Source: Sclerurus mexicanus (Eukaryota > Chordata > Aves > Passeriformes > Furnariidae). Taken from it: a DNA stretch of 64,000 nt. Below the pieces are notes generated by a model, which saw nothing but the letters and a program-made list of their open reading frames with translations, had not been told where the DNA came from and made no database searches. How positions within the stretch are numbered: position 1 is the first letter of the stretch; each line of letters begins with the position of its first letter. The stretch spans positions 1 through 64,000 of the forward strand of contig VWZF01005252.1 in assembly GCA_013396755.1 (NCBI GenBank). Direction: 5' to 3'. Below, piece by piece: positions 21,201-32,712 of this stretch. A program made the translations under genes and the position numbers.

Positions 21201-21420
21201 CTTCAAATGCCACATCCAAAGGTGTTTGGGGAGCTCCTGCTCCAGCCCAACTACTGGCCCTGGCACCTGCATCTCCACCCCCTGTCACACAACCCTGGAG
21301 TTCAGCATGGCCTGGCCACCTCACCCAAACATTAATGGTGCACACTGGGCACTGTTCATGCTCCAGAACTGCTGTTCAGGAATGTTAGAATGGTTCCAGG
21401 CCCAATTCCACTGAGATCAG
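21201..21420 (-). promoter_or_regulatory. Probable 5' region of the four-exon gene
   Basis: GC-rich minus-strand sequence upstream of the proposed start. The frame stays open for about 25 codons above the ATG at 21200. No TATA box is evident, as is common for GC-rich bird promoters. This is placed by position only. Confidence 0.3.
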
Positions 21421-21429
21421 TTAGAACCT

Positions 21430-22620
21430 TCCAAATCAACCCTTCCTTCCCCTCCTGCTGTTTGTGTGCTGCCTGTCAAGGGCTGACACTGGGCTGTGCT
21501 TTATCTTAAAATGATCCCAAAGACAATTTTCCTGTGGAAAATGGGATTGGTGGGTGGTACGGAAAGGGATGTGACCCAGGTCCAAAATCATCTCTGTCAT
21601 TTTGGGACCAGTTTTTAGAGATGGTGAACACAAGACTGCTGAAGTTAAGCAGAGGGTTTGGTGGTCAATCGCTTTGAAACCAACCTCAGAATTGGTAACA
21701 ACTCTCATTTTGTCTCAGGCTCATGTTTTTCAAAATTAGGTTTCAAGTAGTGTGGAAGGGTATTTCAATATGTTCTTTCTGCAAATGTTGCAGCAAAAGG
21801 AATTGGTATGTTATGATTAAGTAGGTTCTGTTTTATTTGTGTTTTAACTTCATGCCTTTAATGAAATTAATTTTTAAAAGGACCTCAAAGTTTAAATAAC
21901 TCAAAGTGTTTTTCCTCACAGCCACAATGTAGTAGGTATTGGTCTGAGTTGCTATTAAAAAAAAAACCTGAGGATAAGCTGTAAAATTCCTTGGGAAATA
22001 TATTTTGTTTTTTCCTATTCTGGATGGTGAATTGGATAAATTTTGCTGTGTTTTAGTGCAGAAACAAAGGTTCAGGTTCTGTTGTACTTCTAAACTTGCA
22101 GGATGCTTTGATATTTTATTTCATGACAGTAGAGAAAAAGGAGTTTTGTCTTTTTGATGGAGTGGCATTGGTATTGGTGTTTTGGTGAGGTTTTTTAATG
22201 TATATTTATTCTTTATAACTCTTAAATCTTGCACTTTTTTACAAGAGGCTACTGTAGAGTAGTTTCAGCTGTATGCTGCCAGCTGTCAGGGCAGTCCGGG
22301 CAGTTGTTGGAGTGCCAGGCATCCGGATGCTGGTCTCTTGTGACCTCTGGGGTTTGTGTGATGTAGGTGTGTCATAGTGGAGAACTGCTCTCAAGGCATT
22401 AATTGAGGTGCTGCAATGTTTGCTGAGTGTCCCTTGTGCCTGAGGACTCTCTTACACTGGTGTCTGTGTCAGTGTGCACAGCAGATTGTGGGCTGCACTG
22501 GCTTGGGCAGCGTGGGGCAACCCAGCAGGGTCTCAGAGCAGCAGATCCCACCTCCAGGCTGGTGCAAGCTCTGGGCAGCAAAGGAGCTGAATTCTTTGAA
22601 AATTGTGTCTACATCTTCTT
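21430..22620. other. AT-rich non-coding interval
   Basis: No gene or known repeat is recognised. The GC-rich island of the four-exon gene ends near 21430 and the base composition changes to AT-rich. Confidence 0.4.
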
Positions 22621-22622
22621 TA

Positions 22623-22742
22623 ATAACTAATAGCTGTCTGTGCTTAACAGCTATTAAGTGTAAATAACTAATAGCTGTCTGTGCTTAACAGCTATTAAGT
22701 GTAAATAACTAATAGCTGTCTGTGCTTAACAGCTACAAAGTG
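22623..22742. repeat. Three 41 bp tandem units, each a hairpin
   Basis: ATAACTAATAGCTGTCTGTG starts at 22623, 22664 and 22705, an exact 41 bp period. The first two copies are identical through AAGTGTAA; the third ends in CAAAGTGTCAA. Each unit contains the inverted arms AATAGCTGT and ACAGCTATT (last arm changed to ACAGCTACA in copy 3) around a 9 nt loop. Confidence 0.9.
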
Positions 22743-22904
22743 TCAAAACTGAGCTACTGAGCACCTACCTGGTACAAAGGTAATGCAGAGAACATTTGGG
22801 AGTAGGCCACTCATTTGTGCAGCTCTGGATCTGGCCGTTTCCTAAGTTTTATGTTCTTGGGGTTTGCTTTTAGCTTTTATTTTTTTAGAGCCAAAACTAT
22901 GTTA

Positions 22905-23330
22905 AAAGGGCCTGGAGGGCAAGTCCAATGAGGAGCGGCTGAGGGAGCTGGGAAGGCTCAGCCAGGAGAAAAGGAGGCTCAGGGGGGACCTTGTGGCTCT
23001 GCAAGTCCCTGCCAGGAGGGGGGAGCCGGGGGGGTCGGGCTCTGCTCCCAGGGAACAGGGACAGGAGCAGAGGGAATGGCCCCAGGCTGGCCCAGGGCAG
23101 GGGCAGGTGGGATATGAGAGGTTTTTTTCTCATGACATATGTTGTAAAACATTGTAACAGATTGTCCAGGTCAGTGGTGGAGTCACCATTCCTGGAAATG
23201 TTCAAAAACCATGTGGATGTGGCATGTGAAGACATGGTTTATTGCTGAAATGATGGTGGCTGGGTTGATGGTTGGACTCAATGACCTTAAAGGTCTTTTC
23301 CAACCTTAACAATTCTGTGATGATTCTAAA
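22905..23330 (+). mobile_element. CR1 3' portion
   Basis: The plus strand reads like the CR1 3' region: GAGGAGCGGCTGAGGGAGCT, CTCAGCCAGGAGAAAAGGAG, CCCAGGGAACAGGGACAGGA, a diverged middle with GGTGGAGTCACCATTCCTGG, and a terminus GACTCAATGACCTTAAAGGT then TTCCAACCTTAACAATTCTG. It is internally diverged (about 23110-23160) but reaches close to the normal 3' end. Confidence 0.85.
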
Positions 23331-24989
23331 AAAGATATCCAGTGCTGCCACAGTACCAAAGTAACATTTGTACAGTTCAGAAGTTATTCTTGGAAATATA
23401 TCCTTTGATTTGCAGAGGTGAGGAGGGGCAAGTGCTCAAACACCTTTGGAAACCAAATCTGGTAGTTTGGATATCATCAAAAATTACTCTGATTTTCCAA
23501 TGTAAATTCACTGGATTTCATAACTGAAAATATTGTATGTATAAACGACTGTCATGAAAATATTACCTTGTAGAGGAATCCTCATCTATTGTATCACTGA
23601 GTTTCATGTCAAAGTTAATAACTGTCAAAAGCTTAACTATGAATCACAGAACTTACTGTCACATCAGGTAGTGAGCTAAATTCCACACAAGTGCCACATA
23701 CTTTCCCTGAGAATGAAAAAAAGGCTGCCTGCAGCATTTTGCAAAGGTCATATCTGATGATGGTGGACTTTAGGATGTGTTTTGCTAGTCTTGAAGAAAA
23801 CAAGGCTGCAGCTCCAATCTAAAGATTGCAAAACTTCCTGTTTAAAGAGCTGACCTTCTGGGCCAACTTCAGGAAAAGACTTGTTTCTGAAGTCCCAAAA
23901 AGTATTGAATAAAATAAAGTCTCTCAAAGAGAACAAAATGAATAGTCAGTCAAACAGACATTCAGCAGGAAGAATGTTTAACAGCATTTCATCAGGTCTG
24001 GCAATCTAGACATTTTATTCTTTCTTCTTTTCATCTCTACAGAAAATTTTCCTTCCACTTTGTTTCCCTTCTCTGATTCTTCTAGTCCCAAAGCTTAATT
24101 CTTCATTTCAGTGTTGGAGGCTATTTGTAATATCTTTGATTCCATGTTATGTGCCAGATCATCCCTGTAACAGTAAGGCAAAAAATTCTAAATATCATAG
24201 AACACAGCTTGTCTTATGTGAGTGGCCTTCACTGTGTTTTTGGGAATTTAAATTTCTGTAGACTTGTAACAGTTAGCAGAGTAAGGCTCTAAGTAAATAG
24301 ACTCGCAAATAGAAAAGGGAAACAGTGATAATACTGTGAACTGTTCACAGATGGTTTCTTGCAAATAAAAAAGTGAGTAACTCAAAATTACAGCCTCCAG
24401 GTTTGCCTGCTTCTTGTGAAAAGATAAATACAGTTGTGGTTCACTCAGCTGCAGATAGTTTTTCATTTGGTTAATAAACTGAAGTGTATCCAAAACTGCG
24501 GTTTAAAGAACAAACAAGCCAAAAAAAAAACAAACCTAGAAAAACAAACCCAAACAAACCAAAATATTCATGAACACTTGCCAGTAAAGCATTTATAATC
24601 TTACTTTTCATTCTATTGTGGTTTCTGCAAATAGTTTGATTATTGCAGTGCCTGGATGCTAATTTTCTATATGTAAATTTCATGCATTAATTAGGCACAT
24701 TAAGCATTTCTCCCAAAACACATAGATTAAGCATTTCAATGTGATTTTCTAATTACATTTAAAAAAAAATCAGGCTGTAAAATTGCCTGGAGTCAGTTTG
24801 TACCCACACATGCAGCTCTCATTAATGTCAGCGAGTGTTAAATGTAGAGGGAGAGAAAATTAAACCTGGGATAAACCTTATTAAAATGTGCATGGGTGTT
24901 TAAACTTAAGTCAGTATTGGTTAGTGGAGAAATGCCTAAATAACAGGGTCTGGTGCAGATCCAAGGCACAATAATAATTTCCCAAACTC
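23331..24989. other. AT-rich non-coding interval
   Basis: No gene supported. An A-rich simple stretch (about 24518-24565) of CAAA and CCAAA units is present. Confidence 0.4.
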
Positions 24990-25540
24990 CCCATGTGTGG
25001 GATTCATCCTATTTCCCTTCAGGCATCTTCCCTGGAGGCTGAGCAAAAGGCTTTCATGTCCCACATTCCTCTGGGGACGTGGGGCAGCAGGGCACAGTGG
25101 CCCTGGGGGGTGGCCTGTTTGTGCTGCCCAGCCCAGTTTGGCTCAGATGCTCAGGAGGTGAGGCTGGGGGTCAGGCACCCGTGAAGACCTGTGGCCAAAG
25201 GCCACCAACTTGAAGAACAAGGACTGACACCCTCACGGAGAAGAAAACCTGGCTGGGCCCCAAGGATCCTGTGCCATTCCCCCAGCCCTTTGCCCAAGGC
25301 CTGCAGGCAGAGAAGGGGCTCAGCCCTTGGGCAGGAGTCAGGCACAGGCTGAGCCCCAGGGACACCAGACAGAGCCATCTGGAGCTCTTCTCCCTGCACC
25401 CTCAGCCCAAGTCTCTGCAGGAGGGGCCAAACCCCACTGGAAAGGGCTCAGCCCCCAAAGGCCTCTCTGCCCCTTCCATTGTGCTCTCTTCCCTGGGCTT
25501 TCCAGGGCACCTTCTCCTGCAAGAACTTTAATTTGATCTG
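24990..25540. other. GC-rich island of unknown nature
   Basis: A roughly 550 bp GC-rich patch with sharp edges against AT-rich flanks. Several overlapping short frames occur on both strands without domains, as expected from base composition. It has no obvious LTR or CR1 signature. It could be a decayed repeat, a promoter-like island or an exon of a non-coding RNA; I cannot tell. Confidence 0.3.
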
Positions 25541-28500
25541 CCAGCTAAAGAAAATCCTGATTTGGTGAAGAGCAGCCCCTCTGCTGCTTGCAGAAGGACA
25601 TTCCCTGGAAACAAGAGAAATAAAAAGTGTGTGAAGACTTTGAAGAGGAAAATTATTTCTCCACTAGACCATGAATCTACAGCTCCAACAACACTCTGGG
25701 GGTGCAGGACATAGCAGAGGATACATGGGCAATGCTGTCCCTGTGCACTGGAACATTCTCCAACAATAAATGTTTTATATTGAACTGGCTTCATGGTAAA
25801 TGTAACATCAAATGAATGTTTGAGGATAGAGAGCAAGTTTCTCTGCAAAGTGTCTTCATACCCAAGAGAAATCACATTCTGCTGCTCTGGTGTCTTGGTG
25901 CTGTGGTTAAAGAGACAGCTGATTGCCAAGCCACCAATTTGTCATTCATGGCACGGCTTCCTTGGCTTTTGCTTGACTGTGGGAGTAGTTGTGGAGTTTA
26001 TGGAGTCAGACTGACCATGTGTTTGTGTATGGCTGTGCTTGAACTGAATGTTTCATTCTAGAGCACCATGTGGAAGCCTCAGCTCTGTAGCATCAGTGTT
26101 ACCTGGGTTTTGCTTTTCCTTTGGGAACAGTAACCCCTGCTCCCAACACCACAGGCACTGAAGAACCAGCAGTTCCATGGGAATTAATCAAAATTGCAGC
26201 TTTGGGCAGGTGAACTCCCTTTTTCCTAGCCAGATGCATTACTCATTTCATTACTCAAATTATGATCAAGTTTGCATGAATATTGTTCAATGTCTCCTTG
26301 CTAAATTTGTAATCAAGTGGGTGAAGTGATAACTGTGCACTTCAGTAGGGGAAAATAATCATCTACTTGCATTGACAAGCTGTAAGGCAGGCCCTCAGGG
26401 GCAAAGAAGTGCTTCATCTCTGTCTCCAGTGTGATCTTAGAACCCAAAATCACTGCTGGGCCTGTGCTGGTGGTATAATCTTGTGCATGCTGTGGGTCAC
26501 AGATCTTGTGTCTTGTGTAATACATCTTCCAGTGGGATTTCTGAATCCTCTCTAGATTGTCTGTAATAAGAAGTAATAAAGCTTATTAGACAGAATTAGG
26601 TTTGCAAAATCACGTTTACTTCTATCTATTGAAGTAAGGCTTGCTGCAGACACTGAGTGCGCTAACCAAAGGCCTGTAAGGAGCCTATAACAGGGTTGAG
26701 ACCTGTGCTAAGACTGTTGGTTATTGGAAGAAAAAGAATTATACCTTACCAAAGTAGCTAGAATTTGTCACGCAAGAAAATAACCAGCGCAGAGAAAAGC
26801 TTATGAAAGGTAGATTTCATAAGGAATCCAAAATTTCTCCTTTTCACAAGGAGTCCAGAATGCTGTCTGCCTCCCTCAGGCTTGTTATTGTAAGTGAGGG
26901 TAGGAGTCCACAGAAGATGACACCCAAGGCTCCTCAGTGAACAGATGCAATATACAGCCCAGCATCTTAGCAAAGCTGTGCAGAGTGCAAAGGGAAATAC
27001 TGGACACAGATTGTTATTAGAACTTTCAAAAATACAGACAAAGAGAATTAGGCCAGCATCAGGAAAAAGCTGGAAGGAAGGGGCTATCAGTTTCATGTTT
27101 TGGGATATTTTTTCTTATTATTGTTGTTATTTATTATTTTATGTTGGCTTCTGCTGCCATCTACAAGGCTTCTGCAGCACTAGCAGTATCTGAACAGGAG
27201 GAAAAGAGCATAGGAAGAAGAGAAATACATGGAACTTTTGGCTGGTGAGCTCAACTTCAGGGAAGGAAGGGACATTTTCAGCAGAACAATGGCTTAAAAT
27301 CTGAGTTCCTTCAAGAAAGGCTTCTTAAGTGAAGACAAAGACTAGCAGTTGGTTGTGCTAAGTTTGGTTTTTCACGAATTAAGTAGGAGAACCAGCCAAA
27401 TGTATTTATTCCCTCATGTGCGTGGGAGGGAAAAGAAAGGAGCCTTTTGCTTTCATATAGAGGGAAAAAAAACCCATAGATAAAACAACACTTACATTGT
27501 TTAGCCAGCACTTCTTGCTGACCACTGGCGAAGAAATCTTGAAGAACATTGAGAACAACAATTTTTGGGTCAAGAAGGCTGGCAAATACCCATAGAAAAG
27601 TGAAGCAAACCATAATTTGTGTTCTATTCAGTATTTGTTTGCAAGCTTGGGTCCGGTAGCCAAGCTGGAGCACTACCAATGTTTGTTAGGCTCTTCCAGC
27701 ACTTGTATATGTCTCCAAATCACACCAGTTATGTTATGATGGAAATCTACCAATTCTAGTATCTGAGGAGATTGGGGGACAAGAGCAGTAACAAAGAAAT
27801 TGACGGATGACTCCAGTTAGTCCATGAAAGAATTGCTGTTACTGAGCAAGAGAATGAGTGAAACCAAAGCTGGAGAATTAACAAGAGAGGTTACTGTGAT
27901 AAAAGGTATTGCAGGTAGTTTCAGGTTACTCGGTAGTCAAGAAGATGGCCAAAAATTTCTACACTTTGTAAATTGACTAGCATTTGTCTAGTGCAGGTGT
28001 GAAGATGTCTGGAAATGTGAAATATTGTGACAGAGTTTTCTAAGAAACCAGGAATTTTTATTCAGGAAATCTCAGTCCTGAGGGCAAAAGAATCCAAACC
28101 TGCAAAAAGCACAGTTTGGCAGGTGCAGGGATACATATGGAGAAGGTATTACCTATACTCCACGTACCACTGAGTATCCAGCATCGACCTGCCAGTGGCA
28201 GGGTTAGCAGCAACCCTTGTTCTAGGTTGGCTCTGCATCAATCCCAGCAGAATATCCATGCAGCCTGGGACAATGTGATTACCATTATCAGTAATACTTG
28301 TGTCTTGGTACAGAATGTTCTAGAGGAACAGAGGTTTAATCTAGCTTTGCAGCTAGTTGGTTGGTGTGTTTTCATGCTGTGCTATGAGTTAGGAGTGCTG
28401 GCTGTGGCTCATCTCAAAGAGACTGTGAAGAACAGCATAGTAGCTGGAAATCTATCTTCTTTGGAATGGTACCAGAATGATGTCTCATTCCACGTGAACA

Positions 28501-31500
28501 CTGAGAGTTTGCCAAGGGTACTGAAGACTGTCAGCAGCTAGTCTGTGGGCTGGAGAGCCAGGGACCACCCTGCTCTGCCCAGTGCTTCAGCAAGGTTAGG
28601 GGCATGATAGAGTGGGCAGTTCTGAGAATTAGTTTCAGCAAAAAGAGTTCTGAATTGCTCCATGGGATTTTGAAACATAAGGGCTGAAAAGCTTCACAAG
28701 GTGGTTTTATTGTTTAATCAAATAAAGCTGCACCTTAAAAAAATGGAAGTGTTATTTTTAGTCCTTTTCTCTCTTGGAAAACCAAATTAGAGCAATATTC
28801 AATAGACAGGGCTATTTCAGGAACTTATAGGCAGAATCTTTTGTTAAAGATAATGTTAAGAAAAAGAAAATAGCATCCTGTAAGGACTGTGACCTCATCT
28901 CCCCAGTTCTTCTCATTCTTTGGAGCTGCATTTTAATCAGACTCAAAAGACAGAGAATAAAGGAAGATTGAAATATATCATCATGGAACAATGTGAATTT
29001 CACAGTTTTTATAGGTGGAGCTAGCACAAAATCTGGATATTTCCACTTCCATGTTAAAAAATATTTTGAAATCTTAAGTGGATATAAATAGCATCTAACT
29101 TCCTGTGTTGAACCTTCTGAAGTGCCATAAACTGCTGCTGCCCTCTCCATTCTTTGCTTTTCACAAATACAAGGTGATACAAATGATGGAATTAGCAACC
29201 TGCTAAATTGCTGCCTTTCAAATTCATTTAATTATTCCATTATGGTATGCTATTGTTTTGTGCTGATGCTTTAAATAGTAGTGGACATGTTTTGTATTCT
29301 TTCTCTGCAAGTCATTAACATTTAATCTAGCTGCAGGTAGATATAGAATTGACATTTATTTGCCATGGCCAATTTAAATTGTCAGTAGTCCCATTGTTTC
29401 TTTTATTAACAAGGAACTAAAAGAGTCTTACAAAACACCATAAACCAATGAATTTTACTGGTGGCAAACTCTCCCATGATCTTTAACTAGGATGTTGTTA
29501 TTTATGAAGTGAAGCAACCCATCAAATCATTTTTTTTGCTTCAGTTTAAAGTGCACTTAGTAAATAATAAATCCATTGATGTATGCTTTGCCTTTTATCA
29601 TATTTAAAATGATACATGCACAATTAGGTTTGCTTGAATTAAAGTCTAAGAATTATAGTGCTCATTTAAATGCAGTACTCTCTATTAGAAAAAAAAATCA
29701 GTGACAGCCTAATGTTTTCTCATTCTTTCTATGTAGTTAATTTAATAACTAATACAATTATATGTTTTTCTAATTTTTACAAATAGCAATTTATGACTTA
29801 GGCCTTATGCTTCACTGAGCTGAAATGGATCCCTGGAAGTAGAAGATGAGGTTTTCTATAATTTTAAAATGCTTTAAACCACCAATTTATTTGTTTGTTT
29901 TCTAAGCAATGACTTCAGTTTGCTGAGTCAGCTTTCTGTAAATTTACTTAGTAAAACAACTCACTGTGATTAGCTGAAGGCTGATTTTTGGGAATGTGGA
30001 ACATGGCATTTGGGAGCACTGCCAAACAGACCTTGTGAACCCAGCAGGTTTGTGAAGGCTTGTTCCGCTGTGTCCACAAGGACTGAAGATCCTTGGGGTT
30101 CATCAGGGACAAAGATGGACGGGGACTTGCCAGCATGACAGGTGGCAGACACCCAGGATGGATTCAAACCTCTGTCTATCCTGCTCCAAGGGACTGAATT
30201 CCAAACAAGCCTGGGAAGGCCTTTGCCCCATAAGTGCCATGAGCATTATGCCAAAGAACCAAACGTGGTGGCTGAGGAGCCAGACTGCCTTGTGCAGATG
30301 TGCTTCCATGGATAAATAATTCAAATTAATATGAATATCTCTTTCCATCTATGATATATATACGTTTTCCAGAACACTGTACAGGAGACAGCACAATGCA
30401 GTTCAAACACACTCACAGGAGAGGAGGGGAAATATAGGTATAGGTATTTCTGGTTTTTTTAACTTTGTGGATTGATCACCAATTAAGTTTCCTCCTCAGT
30501 TTTTTGACAGTCACTTGTGACACTGAAAAAGCCAGAGGGTCTGCTGTGGATCCAGGAATGTCTGCACCATTTGCACCAAATTCAGGAACTCGGTGCTCCT
30601 GAGTGCTGATTTTAAATTCTTTTGCCTCTGCTTTAACAGGAAGCGCTTTTCTGAGAATGGAATTAAGTAGTATTTGTCAAAAATTTATAAGTAGCTCCCT
30701 TCGCCCCTCTTCCCAGTTTCACTTTCCTGAAAAAATTCCCTTTTAATTTCCTCATGGGATGAGAAAAAAAGATTTGGCCTTAGTAAAAACAAAGACTCAT
30801 TGCACAGTTCTGTTTGCATCTTTTCCTCAGGTTTAATTTGTTCTTTTTCCTGCAGAAACAGAGTAACTGTGTTTTTTCTGCAAAAATAAACCGATAAAAT
30901 AGCTTTCCATAAATAGAAAGGGCATTTAAAGCTGCTCATTTAAACTTGCACAGCAAAAGGGAGATGAATCCATTTTAGCAATTAAAAATGAATGTTAAAT
31001 TAATTAGAAACATTTCTCAAATTAATTATTCTGAAATGAAAATAATGATCTGTACTAAAGCATTCATTTTAAAAGTATGTGTTTATGATTATTAAATATT
31101 AATGTGTATTTAATAGACTGCATTCTAAAAAAAAAAAGCAAAGCAAAACCAACCCAAACCAACAAAAAAAATCCAAACCCTAAGCACATAATTTCTGAAG
31201 AATTGAATCATACCCATTTCTTCCTGTTTCTCTGCTACAGAACATGTGGATTTGTCAGGTGCATTATGCATTATTTGTCCTGGTTTCAGTCACCGTATTT
31301 TGGTCACTTCTGTATTACAGAGTTCTGCGCAGTTCTGAGGCTTGTATCTGACAGGGGGTGGCAACTTTTAGGTTCATTTCACAAACGTTCTAGCAGGATG
31401 TGTGTACAGGGAAGTCTGGGAAATGGTAGGTAAATTCCTTAGATCTGATAGTGTGAAGGTTTTGGTGTCTGTCAAATCCAATTCAATATGGAAATGACAC

Positions 31501-32067
31501 ATTAGCCTGACTAAATCTCTTGACTAAGTCCTTCATGAAGAAAATGTATGATAAAAATAGCATGAGTAACATAACAACTGGGAATTTCTGTGCTAATTTC
31601 AGAAAAGGAAAAATATATGCATTTAATAGATCATGACCTTTAAAAAGTACAAAACACTGCTTGAAGCAGCACTACTGTTCTTCTGAACCTTTTATTCAGC
31701 CTTTTTTTTAATTAATGGAGCAGTGCCTTGTGAGAAGACACCCTAGAGCATTTCTGGGTGGCCCATTGCAGGGTTTGGGGGCAGGTGAGGAGAGGGAGCT
31801 GCTAATGGTCCCATGACTGCAGCTGTCATGGTTAATAGCTGTGAATGGAACTCTCCAGTGCCTAATTCCTTGTCCACCCATTTGTCTTTCTGGCCTTCTA
31901 ACATCCTGTGGCAAAGATTTTATGATTTTAATTGTGTGGCATGAAACAGTAGTTTATATAATTTTATCTCCCAGTAGTTACACTGGGTGTCTTACAGCTC
32001 TTGTATCTTGGGAAACGGTGAATAATGATTTCCTCTTTACCTTTCGATCACAATAGTTTTACTGTCC
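25541..32067. other. Long gene-free AT-rich interval
   Basis: No coding gene is supported. The open frame at 28116-28541 (+) is discussed under findings. 29200-29800 is a run of AT-rich but non-repetitive sequence with many homeodomain-like TAATTA/TTAAT cores that looks like conserved non-coding DNA. A-rich simple sequence lies at 31127-31180. Confidence 0.4.
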
Positions 32068-32712
32068 TGTGCTGGTTTAAAGGTAAACCAGCAGGAGAAA
32101 CAGACCCACCACAAGAGAGATTATAAGTCAGAGTTACAATTTAATGAAAGGTATTGCACTAAATACACTGACACAAAGAGAAAACTGCTTCAACTCACCA
32201 AAACCCAGCAGTATAACCCAGTGTCCTGAGGCACAACCCCAAAGCGGTTTCGTTAGCCCTTGTGCTGAGGCCCGCGTGGTTCCCCCGAGTCTAAAGCAAA
32301 AGGAAGTGGAGAACCTGTTGGTGCAGATGATGGCTGTGGTCTGGTCAGGAGTGATGATCACAGTCTGGTCAAGAACAGTGGTTTCCTCCTGTCAAGGTCC
32401 TGCTGCTCCTCTGGATCTGACAAGAGTAGACCCTAAGGCTGTTTTACTCCTGCTTATGTACCTTCAGGGAGCACCCGGTCCCTCCCCTAGGGTGGGGACT
32501 TACACACTCTGTGAGTCATGGGGTGTTGTTGAACCGTTGATGGCCCATTAGCAGCCACGCCCCCTCAGGCTGGGTGTGAACGTGCTAACAACTCCCTGGG
32601 CAGCTGCTGCAAATGGTCCATTGTTCTTGGGAAATGAATAGAGGGGGGTAGAATACATAGCTTTGATCATCCCCACACAGTAATAACTGGTCCCACCTGC
32701 TGAACTAGGACA
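32068..32712 (-). mobile_element. Solo LTR, ERVL-like family
   Basis: A 645 bp minus-strand LTR: TGTCCTAGTTCAGCAGG at 32712 to ACCAGCACA at 32068, giving TG...CA ends. Its 3' end is an inverted pair (TGCTGGTTTA and TAAACCAGCA, 32070-32093). An ATTAAA poly(A) signal (plus TTTAAT, 32140-32145) and a GTACATAAGCAGG TATA-like region near 32450 fit the orientation. The flanks are TGTCC on the left (32063-32067) and TGGCC on the right (32713-32717), a one-mismatch 5 bp target-site duplication, consistent with an old solo LTR. Confidence 0.85.
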
